Origin: Leifsonia xyli
GTDB lineage: Bacteria; Actinomycetota; Actinomycetes; Actinomycetales; Microbacteriaceae
Assembly: GCA_003243275.1 (NCBI GenBank)
Contig: QFQR01000006.1
Coordinates: 124,001-188,000, forward strand
Reading direction: 5' to 3'
Length of the DNA stretch: 64,000 bases
The notes below the pieces were generated by a model. That model was not told the DNA's origin, did not search any database, and was given only the letters and a program-made list of their open reading frames with translations. The translations under genes were made by a program, and so were the position numbers. Numbering within the stretch: position 1 is the stretch's first letter; every line of letters begins with the position of its first letter. This document shows positions 36,781 through 44,354 of this stretch, in pieces.

Positions 36781-36799
36781 AGCACTTAGGCAACCCTAA
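36781..36799 (-). promoter_or_regulatory. IdeR/DtxR-like iron box 2
   Basis: On the minus strand TTAGGGTTGCCTAAGTGCT, a weaker match (left half good, right half poor) six bases upstream of box 1. Paired boxes are common at IdeR promoters. Confidence 0.5.
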
Positions 36800-36857
36800 C
36801 CCGCCGCCACCCGTCCCTGTCAACCGTGCGCGCATCCGGCCGGCGCACCCTCGGGGG

Positions 36858-36917
36858 TGTTGCGGTTTCGGCGCTATGTGGGCCGCGTGCGCGGCACATA
36901 GCGCCGAAACCGCAACA
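36858..36917. repeat. Family B 60-bp palindromic repeat, copy 4
   Basis: TGTTGCGGTTTCGGCGCTAT...ATAGCGCCGAAACCGCAACA, fully complementary outer 22 bp, central GTGGGCCGCGTGCGCGGCAC. It ends seven bases beyond the stop of the M3 peptidase gene, on whose minus strand it could fold as a terminator. Confidence 0.88.
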
Positions 36918-36924
36918 CCTGAGC

Positions 36925-38943
36925 TCAGGAGGCGAGCCCGCGGCGCTCCAGCAGGGGCGCGAGCGCCGCGTCGCGGCCGCGGAAGTCGCGGAACGCCTCG
37001 AGCGGATCGCGCGTGCCGGCGGTCTGCAGCAGGCGGCGGCGGAAGCGCTCGCCGTTCTCCCTGGTCAGCCCGCCGTTCTCGCGGAACCACTCGACGGTGT
37101 CGGCATCCAGCACCTCGCTCCAGATGTAGGAGTAGTAGCCCGCGTCGTACCCGCCCGCGAACACGTGCGAGAAGTACGTCGTCGCGTAGCGCGGAGGCAC
37201 CGCGTCGTCGGCGAGGCCCGCGGATGCGAGCGCGTCCGCCTCGAAGGCCGCGGCATCCGTCACCTCCGCGGCCTGCTCCACATCGAGCGTGTGCCAGGCC
37301 TGGTCGAGCAGCGCCGCCTGCAGGTACTCGCTCGTGCCGAAGCCCTGCCCGAAGCGCTCCGCCTCCCGCAGACGCTCGGCGATCGCGGGGTCGAGCGGCT
37401 CACCTGTCTCGTGGTGACGCGCGTAGTTCGCGAGCACCTCGGGCCACATCGCCCACATCTCGTTGACCTGGCTCGGGAACTCGACGAAGTCGCGGAACAC
37501 CCGGGTGCCTGCGAGGCTCGGGAAGCGCGCATGCGCGAACAGCCCGTGCAGCGCGTGGCCGAACTCGTGGAAGAAGGTCTCCACCTCGTCGAGCGTGAGC
37601 AGCGTCGGCTGGCCGGCCGCGGGACGCGGCACGTTGAGGTTGTTGGTGACGACGGCGCCCTGCCCGAGCAGCTCGTTGCGGGCGACGAGCGAGTTCATCC
37701 AGGCGCCACCGCGCTTCGAGTCGCGCGTGTAGAGGTCGAGCAGGTAGAGGCCGACAGGGCCGTCGTCGTCGCTCACCTCGAAGACGCGCACCTCGGCGTT
37801 CCACCCGCGCAGTTCCGGCCGCTCGGTGAAACGGAGGCCGTAGAGCCGCTCGGCGGCGAAGAACACGCCATCCTTCAGCACGCGTTCCGCCTCGAACCAC
37901 GGCCGCAGCGCCGCCGTGTCGAGGTCGAAGCGCTCGCGGCGCACCGCATCCGCGGCGAAAGCCCAGTCGGATGCCGTGACGCGCGCCCCGAAGCTCCGCT
38001 CGAGCTCGGTGCGCTCCGCGGCGGCGTTGCGGGCGGCGGCAGGTGCCAGCCGGCCCAGCAGCTCGGCGACGGCCGCGGGGGAGCCGGCGGTCTCATCCGC
38101 GGTGACGACGGAGGCATGGTCGCGGAACCCCAGCAGCCGGGCGCGTTCGGCCCGGGCGCGCACCAGTTCGAGCACGAGCTCGCGGTTGTCGAAGTCGCCT
38201 CCCCGGATGCCACGGGCGCGCGACGCCGCCATGATGCGTGCGCGGGTGGCCTGGTCGGTGAGCGAGGCCAGCCACGGGTGGCCCGTCGGCAGCACGAGGG
38301 TCACGAGCCAGCCGTCGAGCTCGCGCGCGGCAGCGGCCTCGCGGGCTGCCGACAGCTCGCCGGGGGCGAGACCGGCGAGCTCGGATGCCTCGGTCACGTG
38401 CACGGCGAGGGCGTTCGTGTCGTTGAGCAGGTTCTTCTCGAAGCGCGTGGTGAGCGTGGAGAGGCGCTGGTTGAGCTCGCGCAGCCGCTCCTTCGCGCCC
38501 TCGTCGAGGGCGGCGCCCGCGAGCACCATCTCGATGTGCTGGCGCTCGACGAGGTAGCGCTGCTCCGGTTCGAGCGTCTCGCGGACCTCGTGCACCGCGT
38601 CGACGCGCGCGAAGAGGGCGGGGTCGAGCACGATCCGGTCGTGGTGGGCGGCGAGGCGCGGGGCGAGCTCCTCTTCGAGGGCCTGGATGGCATCCGTCGT
38701 GTCGGAGGAGGTGAGGGTGAAGAAGACGGTCGCCACCCGGTCGAGCACCCGCCCGGAGCGTTCGAGCGGCACGAGGGTGTTCTCGAAGCTCGGCGGGTTC
38801 GGGTCGGCGGTGATCGCCGCGACCTCGGCGAGCTGCTCGGCCATGCCCGTCGCGAAGGCTTCCGCGAAGTGTTCCTCGCGCACCGCCGCGAAGTCGGGGA
38901 GCTGGTAGGGGAGCTGGCTGTCCGCGAGGAACGGGTTCGTCAT
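36925..38943 (-). CDS. M3-family metallopeptidase (oligopeptidase / dipeptidyl carboxypeptidase)
   Basis: A 672-residue zinc peptidase of family M3, cytoplasmic (no signal peptide), degrading short peptides. The zinc motif is FHEFGHALHG with His459 as first ligand; the third ligand Glu is expected in the ETFFHEF...FVEFPSQVNEMWAMW region (E of FPSQ/EMW). Typical M3 elements are GGAWMNS and SYIWSEVLDADTVEWF near the C-terminus. The length suits Dcp/OpdA proteins. The ATG is 23 bases from the start of the divergent methyltransferase. Confidence 0.93.
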   Translation of the reverse strand: MTNPFLADSQLPYQLPDFAAVREEHFAEAFATGMAEQLAEVAAITADPNPPSFENTLVPLERSGRVLDRVATVFFTLTSSDTTDAIQALEEELAPRLAAHHDRIVLDPALFARVDAVHEVRETLEPEQRYLVERQHIEMVLAGAALDEGAKERLRELNQRLSTLTTRFEKNLLNDTNALAVHVTEASELAGLAPGELSAAREAAAARELDGWLVTLVLPTGHPWLASLTDQATRARIMAASRARGIRGGDFDNRELVLELVRARAERARLLGFRDHASVVTADETAGSPAAVAELLGRLAPAAARNAAAERTELERSFGARVTASDWAFAADAVRRERFDLDTAALRPWFEAERVLKDGVFFAAERLYGLRFTERPELRGWNAEVRVFEVSDDDGPVGLYLLDLYTRDSKRGGAWMNSLVARNELLGQGAVVTNNLNVPRPAAGQPTLLTLDEVETFFHEFGHALHGLFAHARFPSLAGTRVFRDFVEFPSQVNEMWAMWPEVLANYARHHETGEPLDPAIAERLREAERFGQGFGTSEYLQAALLDQAWHTLDVEQAAEVTDAAAFEADALASAGLADDAVPPRYATTYFSHVFAGGYDAGYYSYIWSEVLDADTVEWFRENGGLTRENGERFRRRLLQTAGTRDPLEAFRDFRGRDAALAPLLERRGLAS

Positions 38944-38953
38944 CCGTCCAGCC

Positions 38954-38959
38954 TAGGGT
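38954..38959 (+). promoter_or_regulatory. -10 box of a probable leaderless promoter
   Basis: TAGGGT seven bases before the methyltransferase ATG; the 23-base divergent gap leaves no room for a leader. Confidence 0.4.
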
Positions 38960-38966
38960 TGCTGTC

Positions 38967-39776
38967 ATGACCGCAGCCGATGAACGCTACACCCACGGCC
39001 ACCACGAGACGGTGCTGCGCTCGCACATCTGGCGCACCGCCCTCAATTCGGCCGCCTACCTGCTGCCGCAGCTGCGGCCCGGCATGTCGATCCTCGACGT
39101 CGGCGCAGGCCCAGGCACGATCACGGTCGACCTCGCCGAGCTCGTGGCGCCGGGGCGGGTCGTCGGCGTCGACGCCTCGGAGGATGTCGTGGCGCAGGCG
39201 CGTGCCCACGCCGCCGAGCGCGGGGTGACGAACGTCGAGTTCCGGGTGGCCGACGCCTACGCGCTCCCGTACGCCGACGGCGAGTTCGACGTCGTGCACG
39301 CGCACCAGGTGCTGCAGCACCTCGCGCGGCCGGTCGAGGCGCTCGCGGAGTTCCGGCGGGTGGTCGCCGAGGGCGGGGTCGTCGCGGTGCGCGAGTGCGA
39401 CTACGCGGGTGTCGTCATCCATCCGCTCACCCTGGGGCTGAGCTCGTGGGCGGCGCTCTACCAGCAGGTGCACCGCAGCAACGGGGGAGAGCCGGATGCG
39501 GGGCGCCGCCTCAAGCAGTGGGCGCGGGATGCGGGCTTCGCGACGGTCTCCTCGACCGCATCCGTGTGGTGCTTCTCCGACGACGACGAGCGCGCCTGGT
39601 GGGGTGGCATGTGGCGGGATCGCGTGCTCGCCTCCGCCTTCGCGGGCGACGCGATCGGCAAGGACCTGGCAACCCTCGCCGACCTGGAGGCCATCAGCGC
39701 CGCCTGGGCGCACTGGGCCGAGGACCCGAACGGTTGGATGGCGTTCCCGCACGGGGAGATCCTGGCCACCCGCTGA
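38967..39776 (+). CDS. Class I SAM-dependent methyltransferase
   Basis: A 269-residue methyltransferase of the UbiE/Methyltransf_11 type. SAM-binding motif I is SILDVGAGPGTITVDLAE (residues about 45-62), acidic ribose contact VVGVDAS, adenine contact VADAYALPY, and motif IV FDVVHAHQVLQHL. The substrate is unknown. The stop codon falls within a family A repeat (CCGCTGATCGAG), so the last codons come from the repeat. The promoter looks leaderless. Confidence 0.9.
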   Translation: MTAADERYTHGHHETVLRSHIWRTALNSAAYLLPQLRPGMSILDVGAGPGTITVDLAELVAPGRVVGVDASEDVVAQARAHAAERGVTNVEFRVADAYALPYADGEFDVVHAHQVLQHLARPVEALAEFRRVVAEGGVVAVRECDYAGVVIHPLTLGLSSWAALYQQVHRSNGGEPDAGRRLKQWARDAGFATVSSTASVWCFSDDDERAWWGGMWRDRVLASAFAGDAIGKDLATLADLEAISAAWAHWAEDPNGWMAFPHGEILATR

Positions 39777-39808
39777 TCGAGTGCCGCCGAAGGCGGTGTA
39801 TCGAGATC
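39770..39808. repeat. Family A repeat copy spanning the methyltransferase stop
   Basis: CCGCTGATCGAGTGCCGCC, a small stem, then GGCGGTGTATCGAGATC: the same outer ends as the other copies with a different self-complementary centre. The TGA stop of the methyltransferase is part of it. Confidence 0.75.
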
Positions 39809-39810
39809 GG

Positions 39811-40038
39811 CTACGGCAGCTGGTCGCGGAGGACGGTGCCGGCGGAGGTCAGCCGCAGTCGCGTGCCGTCGTCGAGCTCCACGACGGGGCGGCCCTCCAG
39901 CCAGGTGAGGGTCCAGCGCCAGGAGGCGGTGTCGAGGTCGGCCAGCTCCGACTCGACCTCGCGGATCGCGGCGACCAGGGCATCCGGGATCCGCGGCGGC
40001 ACCTCGCCACCGACCGCCCACCGCGTGCCGAGCTGCAT
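39811..40038 (-). CDS. Small hypothetical protein downstream of GNAT gene
   Basis: A 75-residue protein I do not recognise. It is acidic and soluble: a helix with PDALVAAIREVESELADLD followed by a beta-rich half (WRWTLTWLEGRPVVELDDGTRLRLTS). Its ATG overlaps the GNAT stop by one base (TGATG), strong evidence that it is translated with that gene. Codon use matches the neighbours. Confidence 0.65.
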   Translation of the reverse strand: MQLGTRWAVGGEVPPRIPDALVAAIREVESELADLDTASWRWTLTWLEGRPVVELDDGTRLRLTSAGTVLRDQLP

Positions 40039-40481
40039 CAGCGACGCACCTCGTACATCACCCAGCGGGTGCGGGTGGCGACCTTGTCGTAGAGCGCCTG
40101 TGCGGTGTGGTTGTCGTCGGCGGTGATCCAGCGCAGCGACCCGCCCGTGCCCGCCGCCTTCTCGGTGATCGCCTCGATGAGCGCGCGCCCGGCCCCGGTG
40201 CCGCGCACCGCGGGGTCGACGAACAGGTCGTCGAGAAACCAGTCGAGCCCGCCCGAGAAGGTGTCCGGATGCGAGCGGTAGTGGGCGAAGCCGACCACCG
40301 CGCCGTCTCGCTCGGCGACGAGCGCGTCGAGGCCGGAGCCCTCGGCGAGCAGCTGCTCCCAGACGCGGTCGAGCACGGTATCCGTGAACGCGGTCTCGTA
40401 GAAGACGCCGTAGGCCGTGAACAGCTCGCGCCAGCGCGCCGCGTCGGCGGCGGTGACGGGACGGACGAGGGTGCCCGCCAT
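40038..40481 (-). CDS. GNAT-family N-acetyltransferase
   Basis: A 147-residue acetyltransferase: VRPVTAADAARWRELF (strand 1/helix 1), VGFAHYRSHP (strand 4), LDDLFVDPAVRGTGAGRALIEAI (the acetyl-CoA pyrophosphate loop RGTGAG) and a C-terminal NHTAQALYDKVATRTRWVMYEV. The substrate is unknown; small-molecule amines are likely. The ATG is just one base from the valS stop, so these genes are co-transcribed with valS; an upstream start would be antisense-like Arg-rich sequence inside valS. Confidence 0.88.
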   Translation of the reverse strand: MAGTLVRPVTAADAARWRELFTAYGVFYETAFTDTVLDRVWEQLLAEGSGLDALVAERDGAVVGFAHYRSHPDTFSGGLDWFLDDLFVDPAVRGTGAGRALIEAITEKAAGTGGSLRWITADDNHTAQALYDKVATRTRWVMYEVRR

Positions 40482-40482
40482 C

Positions 40483-43107
40483 TCAGGCCTCCGGCAGTTC
40501 CGCGAGCACCACGTCGGTGACCGCGATCTCATCCGCCACCACGAGGTCGAGTCGCTCGATGCGGCCCACCGCGCGGAGGTCGTCCGCAGCCTCGGCGAGA
40601 AGCGCCGGCCCGGCGAGGGTCGCCGAGGTGACGGGCGTCTTCTGCGAGGCCTTCGCATCCGTCTTGGCGCGGCGGATGCCGATGAGCGCGGCGCTCGTCG
40701 CGGCGAGCAGGCCGCGGGGGTCGGCGGGCGCGCCCAGCTCGAGCACGGTCGGCCACGCGGCGGTGTGCACCGAGCCCGCGTGGGTCCAGCGCCACACCTC
40801 CTCCGTCGCGAACGGCAGCACGGGGGCGAGCAGGCGCAGCATCACGTCGATCGCGGTGCGGAGCGCTGCCACCGCGGAGGCCTGCCCGGCGCCCTCGCCC
40901 GTGTAGGCGCGCTCCTTGACGAGCTCGAGGTAGTCGTCGCAGAAGGTCCAGAAGAACTGCTCCGTCACCTCCAGCGCGCGCGCGTGGTCGAAGGCTTCGT
41001 AGGCGCGGGTGGCTTCTCCGACGACCCGGGCGAGCTCCGCGAGCATGTCGAGGTCGAGCGGCTCGGTGACCGTGGTCTCGATACGGCCTTCCGGGCCTAC
41101 TCCACCAACGGAATCCGTGGGGAAGGAGTACACGAACTTCGCCGCGTTCAGCACCTTGATCGCGAGGCGGCGGCCGATCTTGATGGTCTTCGGGTTCTGC
41201 GGGTCGAAGGCCGCATCTGTGCCGAGCTTCGACGACGCCGCCCAGTAGCGCACCGCATCCGAGCCGTGCTCGTCGAGGAGGCCCTGCGGGGTGACCACGT
41301 TGCCCTTCGACTTCGACATCTTCTTGCGGTCGGGGTCGACGATGAAGCCGGAGACGCCGGCGTGCCTCCAGGGCGTCTCGCCGTGTTCGAGGCGCGCCCG
41401 CAGCACGGTCGAGAACAGCCAGGTGCGGATGATGTCCTGCCCCTGCGAGCGCAGCGCGTAGGGGAAGACGAGGTCGAAGAGCTCCGGGTCGTCGACCCAG
41501 CCGCCCGCGATCTGCGGGGTGAGGCTCGAGGTGGCCCAGGTGTCCATGATGTCGAGCTCGCCGACGAAGCCGCCCGGCACGCCGCGCTGCGACTCCTCGA
41601 AGCCGGGGGCGGCATCCGAGGACGGATCGACGGGCAGCTGCTCCTCGGAGGGCACGATCGGGCGCTCGCGCAGCGCCTCGCCGTTCTCGTCGAGCGGATA
41701 CCAGACCGGGATCGGCACGCCGAAGAAGCGCTGGCGCGAGATGAGCCAGTCGCCGGTCAGCCCGCCCACCCAGTTCTCGTAGCGCACCCGCATGAAGTCG
41801 GGGTGGAACGCGAGCTCCTGACCCGCCGCGAGCAGCTCGGCCCGCAGCTTCTCGTTGCGGGCACCGTTCACGATGTACCACTGGCGGGTGGAGACGATCT
41901 CGAGCGGCTTGTCGCCCTTCTCGAAGAACTTCACGGAGTGGGTGATCTTGCGCGGCTCGCCGATCAGGTCGCCCGACTCGGCGAGCAGCTCCACGATGCG
42001 CGCCTTCGCGCTGAACACGGTCTTGCCGGCGAGCTCGGCGTAGGCGGTGCGGCCGGCATCCGTGAACAGCGCCTCGGCGGGGGATTCCGGCAGGATGCGG
42101 CCGTCGAAGCCGATGATGGCCCGGTTCGGCAGGTCGAGTTCGCGCCACCAGACGACATCGGTCACGTCGCCGAAGGTGCAGATCATGGCGATGCCGGAGC
42201 CCTTGTCCTGCTGGGCGAGGTGGTGGGCGAGCACCGGCACCTCGACGCCGAAGATCGGGGTGGTGACGGTGGTGCCGAAGAGGCCCTGGTAGCGCTCGTC
42301 GTCGGGATGCGCCACGAGAGCCACGCAGGCGGGCAGCAGTTCGGGGCGCGTGGTCTCGATCTCGATCGTGCCGCCGTCCGGGCGGTGGAACGACACGCGA
42401 TGGTAGGCGGCCGGCTGGTCCTTGTCTTCGAGCTCGGCCTGCGCGACGGCGGTGCGGAACGTCACGTCCCACAGGGTCGGCGCATCCGCCTGGTACGCCT
42501 CGCCCCGGGCGAGGTTGCGCAGGAAGGCGCGCTGGGCCACGCGCTGGGCCTCGTCGCCGATGGTGCGGTAGGTGAGCGACCAGTCGACCGAGAGGCCGAG
42601 GGTGCGCCACAGCTCCTCGAACTGCACCTCGTCTTCGGCGGTGAGGCGCTCGCACAGCTCCACGAAGTTGCGCCGCGAGATGGGCTGCTGGTCGGCGGCC
42701 TTGCCGGAGCTGTTCTCACCTCCGGTCTGCGGGGGCACGAAGCCCGGCACATAGGGGAGGGTCGGGTCGCAGCGCACCCCGTAGTAGTTCTGCACGCGGC
42801 GCTCGGTGGGCAGGCCGTTGTCGTCCCAGCCCATCGGGAAGAAGAGGTGCTTGCCCGTCATGCGCTGGTAGCGCGCCATCAGGTCCATGTGGGTGTAGCT
42901 GAAGACGTGGCCGATGTGCAGATTGCCGGATGCCGTGGGCGGCGGGGTGTCGACGCTGAACACCGCCTGCTTGCCGGCGGCGAGCGCGGCATCCCGATCG
43001 AAGCGGTAGGTGCCCTCTCGCTCCCATGCCTCCCGCCAGACGGATTCGAGGCCCTCGAGCGCGGGCTTCTCGGGGATCGGGGAGGCGGCAGGGTCGGCGG
43101 CGTTCAT
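40483..43107 (-). CDS. valS: Valyl-tRNA synthetase
   Basis: An 874-residue class I synthetase charging tRNA-Val. HIGH motif in SGNLHIGHVFSYTH (about residues 62-76), editing domain with FHRPDGGTIEIETTRPE, KMSKS in DRKKMSKSKGNVVTPQG, then the anticodon-binding domain. Residues 666-678 (around VGGVGPEGRIETT) are encoded by a 38-bp family A repeat between KFVYSFP and VTEPLDLDML, at the start of the anticodon-binding domain, without a frame break. The ATG at 43107 (MNAADPAAS) is preferred to one ten codons upstream. No T-box is seen upstream. Confidence 0.96.
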   Translation of the reverse strand: MNAADPAASPIPEKPALEGLESVWREAWEREGTYRFDRDAALAAGKQAVFSVDTPPPTASGNLHIGHVFSYTHMDLMARYQRMTGKHLFFPMGWDDNGLPTERRVQNYYGVRCDPTLPYVPGFVPPQTGGENSSGKAADQQPISRRNFVELCERLTAEDEVQFEELWRTLGLSVDWSLTYRTIGDEAQRVAQRAFLRNLARGEAYQADAPTLWDVTFRTAVAQAELEDKDQPAAYHRVSFHRPDGGTIEIETTRPELLPACVALVAHPDDERYQGLFGTTVTTPIFGVEVPVLAHHLAQQDKGSGIAMICTFGDVTDVVWWRELDLPNRAIIGFDGRILPESPAEALFTDAGRTAYAELAGKTVFSAKARIVELLAESGDLIGEPRKITHSVKFFEKGDKPLEIVSTRQWYIVNGARNEKLRAELLAAGQELAFHPDFMRVRYENWVGGLTGDWLISRQRFFGVPIPVWYPLDENGEALRERPIVPSEEQLPVDPSSDAAPGFEESQRGVPGGFVGELDIMDTWATSSLTPQIAGGWVDDPELFDLVFPYALRSQGQDIIRTWLFSTVLRARLEHGETPWRHAGVSGFIVDPDRKKMSKSKGNVVTPQGLLDEHGSDAVRYWAASSKLGTDAAFDPQNPKTIKIGRRLAIKVLNAAKFVYSFPTDSVGGVGPEGRIETTVTEPLDLDMLAELARVVGEATRAYEAFDHARALEVTEQFFWTFCDDYLELVKERAYTGEGAGQASAVAALRTAIDVMLRLLAPVLPFATEEVWRWTHAGSVHTAAWPTVLELGAPADPRGLLAATSAALIGIRRAKTDAKASQKTPVTSATLAGPALLAEAADDLRAVGRIERLDLVVADEIAVTDVVLAELPEA
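41074..41111. repeat. Family A repeat copy inside valS
   Basis: Exactly 38 bp, from GGTCTCGATACGG to CCTACTCCACCAACGG, about 29 of 38 identical to the copies at 1188 and 1354. The inner stem differs, but by paired changes (GGCC...GGCC), so self-complementarity is kept. Confidence 0.8.
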
Positions 43108-43208
43108 CGCGGTGCTCCGGTTCGATATGTGCGGCACCGCGTCCTGGGGTGCCTGAGTGTGGGATTCCCCCTGATCCTACCGAGCCGCCGCGGGGTGGGG
43201 GCGCGGCC

Positions 43209-43892
43209 TCAGGTCTCGCGGATGATGAGCGTGCGCGATTCGAAACTGCCGTCGGTGCGCTGCACGGTGATGGTGTAGCGCTGCTGCTGATCGGTCTGCC
43301 CGCACTGGTAGTTGAAGTCCATCGTGTAGTTGAGCGCGAACTCGCCCACCGGCTCGGCCTTCGCGTCGTTGGTGCCGACCCCGAACCACAGTGTCTGCCC
43401 GGTCGCGGCCCAGCTGAAGCTCACCGACACCGCGCCGCCACCCTGGCCCGTGCAGTCGACGGTCTGCGGCGTCGCCGTGAAGCTCGTGATGGCGCTCGCG
43501 GGCGGCGGTGGGGTCGTGGTGCGGCTCGGCGAGGGGCTGGGGCTCGGGCTGGCGCTCGGCGATTCGGAGGGGGATGCGCTCGGCGAGGGCGAGGCGGAAT
43601 GGCTGGGGGCCGGCTTCGGTGCGGTCGCGGTGGCCGCGATCCAGACGAGCACGCCGACGAGCACGAGCAGCAGCACGCCTGCCACGATCGCGAGCGTGAT
43701 GATGAGGCCCTTGCCGCGTCCGTTGCCGTCGTCGCCGGATCCGGTGGGCGGCTCGGGCGGCAGGGTGCCCGCGGGAGGAAGCATCGAGGTGACCGGTGCC
43801 GCATCCGCGATCGGGATGGTGTGGGCTTCGGGGGTCTCGCCCGCGCCGGGGAACCCTTCGGGGTAGCGCCGGGTGGGGGTGTCGTCGCTCAT
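43209..43892 (-). CDS. Single-pass membrane protein with Ser/Pro linker
   Basis: A 227-residue protein of unknown function: a cytoplasmic Pro-rich N-terminus (about 65 residues), one transmembrane helix (GLIITLAIVAGVLLLVLVGV), an extracellular Ser/Pro repeat stalk (residues about 93-130, SPSPSASPSES type) and a C-terminal beta domain of about 90 residues with two Cys (TVDCTG, NYQCGQ) that could form a disulfide. The stalk-plus-domain design suggests a surface-displayed sensor or binding module. The ATG at 43892 has GGAG upstream. Confidence 0.75.
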   Translation of the reverse strand: MSDDTPTRRYPEGFPGAGETPEAHTIPIADAAPVTSMLPPAGTLPPEPPTGSGDDGNGRGKGLIITLAIVAGVLLLVLVGVLVWIAATATAPKPAPSHSASPSPSASPSESPSASPSPSPSPSRTTTPPPPASAITSFTATPQTVDCTGQGGGAVSVSFSWAATGQTLWFGVGTNDAKAEPVGEFALNYTMDFNYQCGQTDQQQRYTITVQRTDGSFESRTLIIRET

Positions 43893-43965
43893 GCTCAACT
43901 CCGCGATCGGGGGGCGTAGGACGGATCCGAGCCTATTCGGCGGACGACGGGTCGTCCATCCCAGC

Positions 43966-43988
43966 TTGTAATAGTGAAACTAGAACAA
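43966..43988. promoter_or_regulatory. Probable YtrA-type operator
   Basis: TTGTnnTAGT-N3-ACTAnnACAA, a perfect dyad of the indicated bases, immediately upstream of the -10 box TAGGAT (43989-43994) and so across the -35 region. It is AT-rich in a GC-rich background, as operators of GntR/YtrA regulators often are. Predicts autorepression of the 44001-45367 operon. Confidence 0.65.
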
Positions 43989-43994
43989 TAGGAT
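43989..43994 (+). promoter_or_regulatory. -10 box of the GntR operon
   Basis: TAGGAT six bases before the ATG at 44001; leaderless start predicted. Confidence 0.45.
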
Positions 43995-44000
43995 GGCGTC

Positions 44001-44354
44001 ATGCTCATCCGTGTCGACCCCGGTTCGGGAGTCGCGATCTACGACCAGATCGCGGCATCCGTGCGGGCCGACGCGACCCGCGGTGCCCTGCGCCCCGGCG
44101 ACCGGCTGCCCGCCGCGCGCGAGCTCGCGGCGGCGCTCGAGGTCAACATCCACACCGTGCTGCGGGCCTACCAGGACCTGCGCGACGAAGGACTCGTCGA
44201 CCTCCGCCGCGGACGCGGCGCCGTCGTCACCGATGCCGCCGGTCGCGGAGCCCCGCTGCTCGACGCCCTCCGCGCCCTCGTCGCCGAGGCCCGGCGCGAG
44301 GGCGTCGGCCCGCAGACCCTGATCTCGCTGATCCGTGAGGAGTACCCCGCATGA
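44001..44354 (+). CDS. GntR family regulator, YtrA subfamily
   Basis: A 117-residue regulator: winged helix (residues about 8-78: IYDQIAASVRADATRGALRPGDRLPAARELAAALEVNIHTVLRAYQDL, split for reading) and a short C-terminal helix pair (PLLDALRALVAEARREGVGP) of the YtrA type, too small to bind a ligand as larger GntR proteins do. It most likely represses its own operon through the dyad at 43966. The stop overlaps the next start by 4 bases (ATGA). YtrA proteins usually accompany membrane or ABC export genes answering to cell-wall stress. Confidence 0.9.
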   Translation: MLIRVDPGSGVAIYDQIAASVRADATRGALRPGDRLPAARELAAALEVNIHTVLRAYQDLRDEGLVDLRRGRGAVVTDAAGRGAPLLDALRALVAEARREGVGPQTLISLIREEYPA

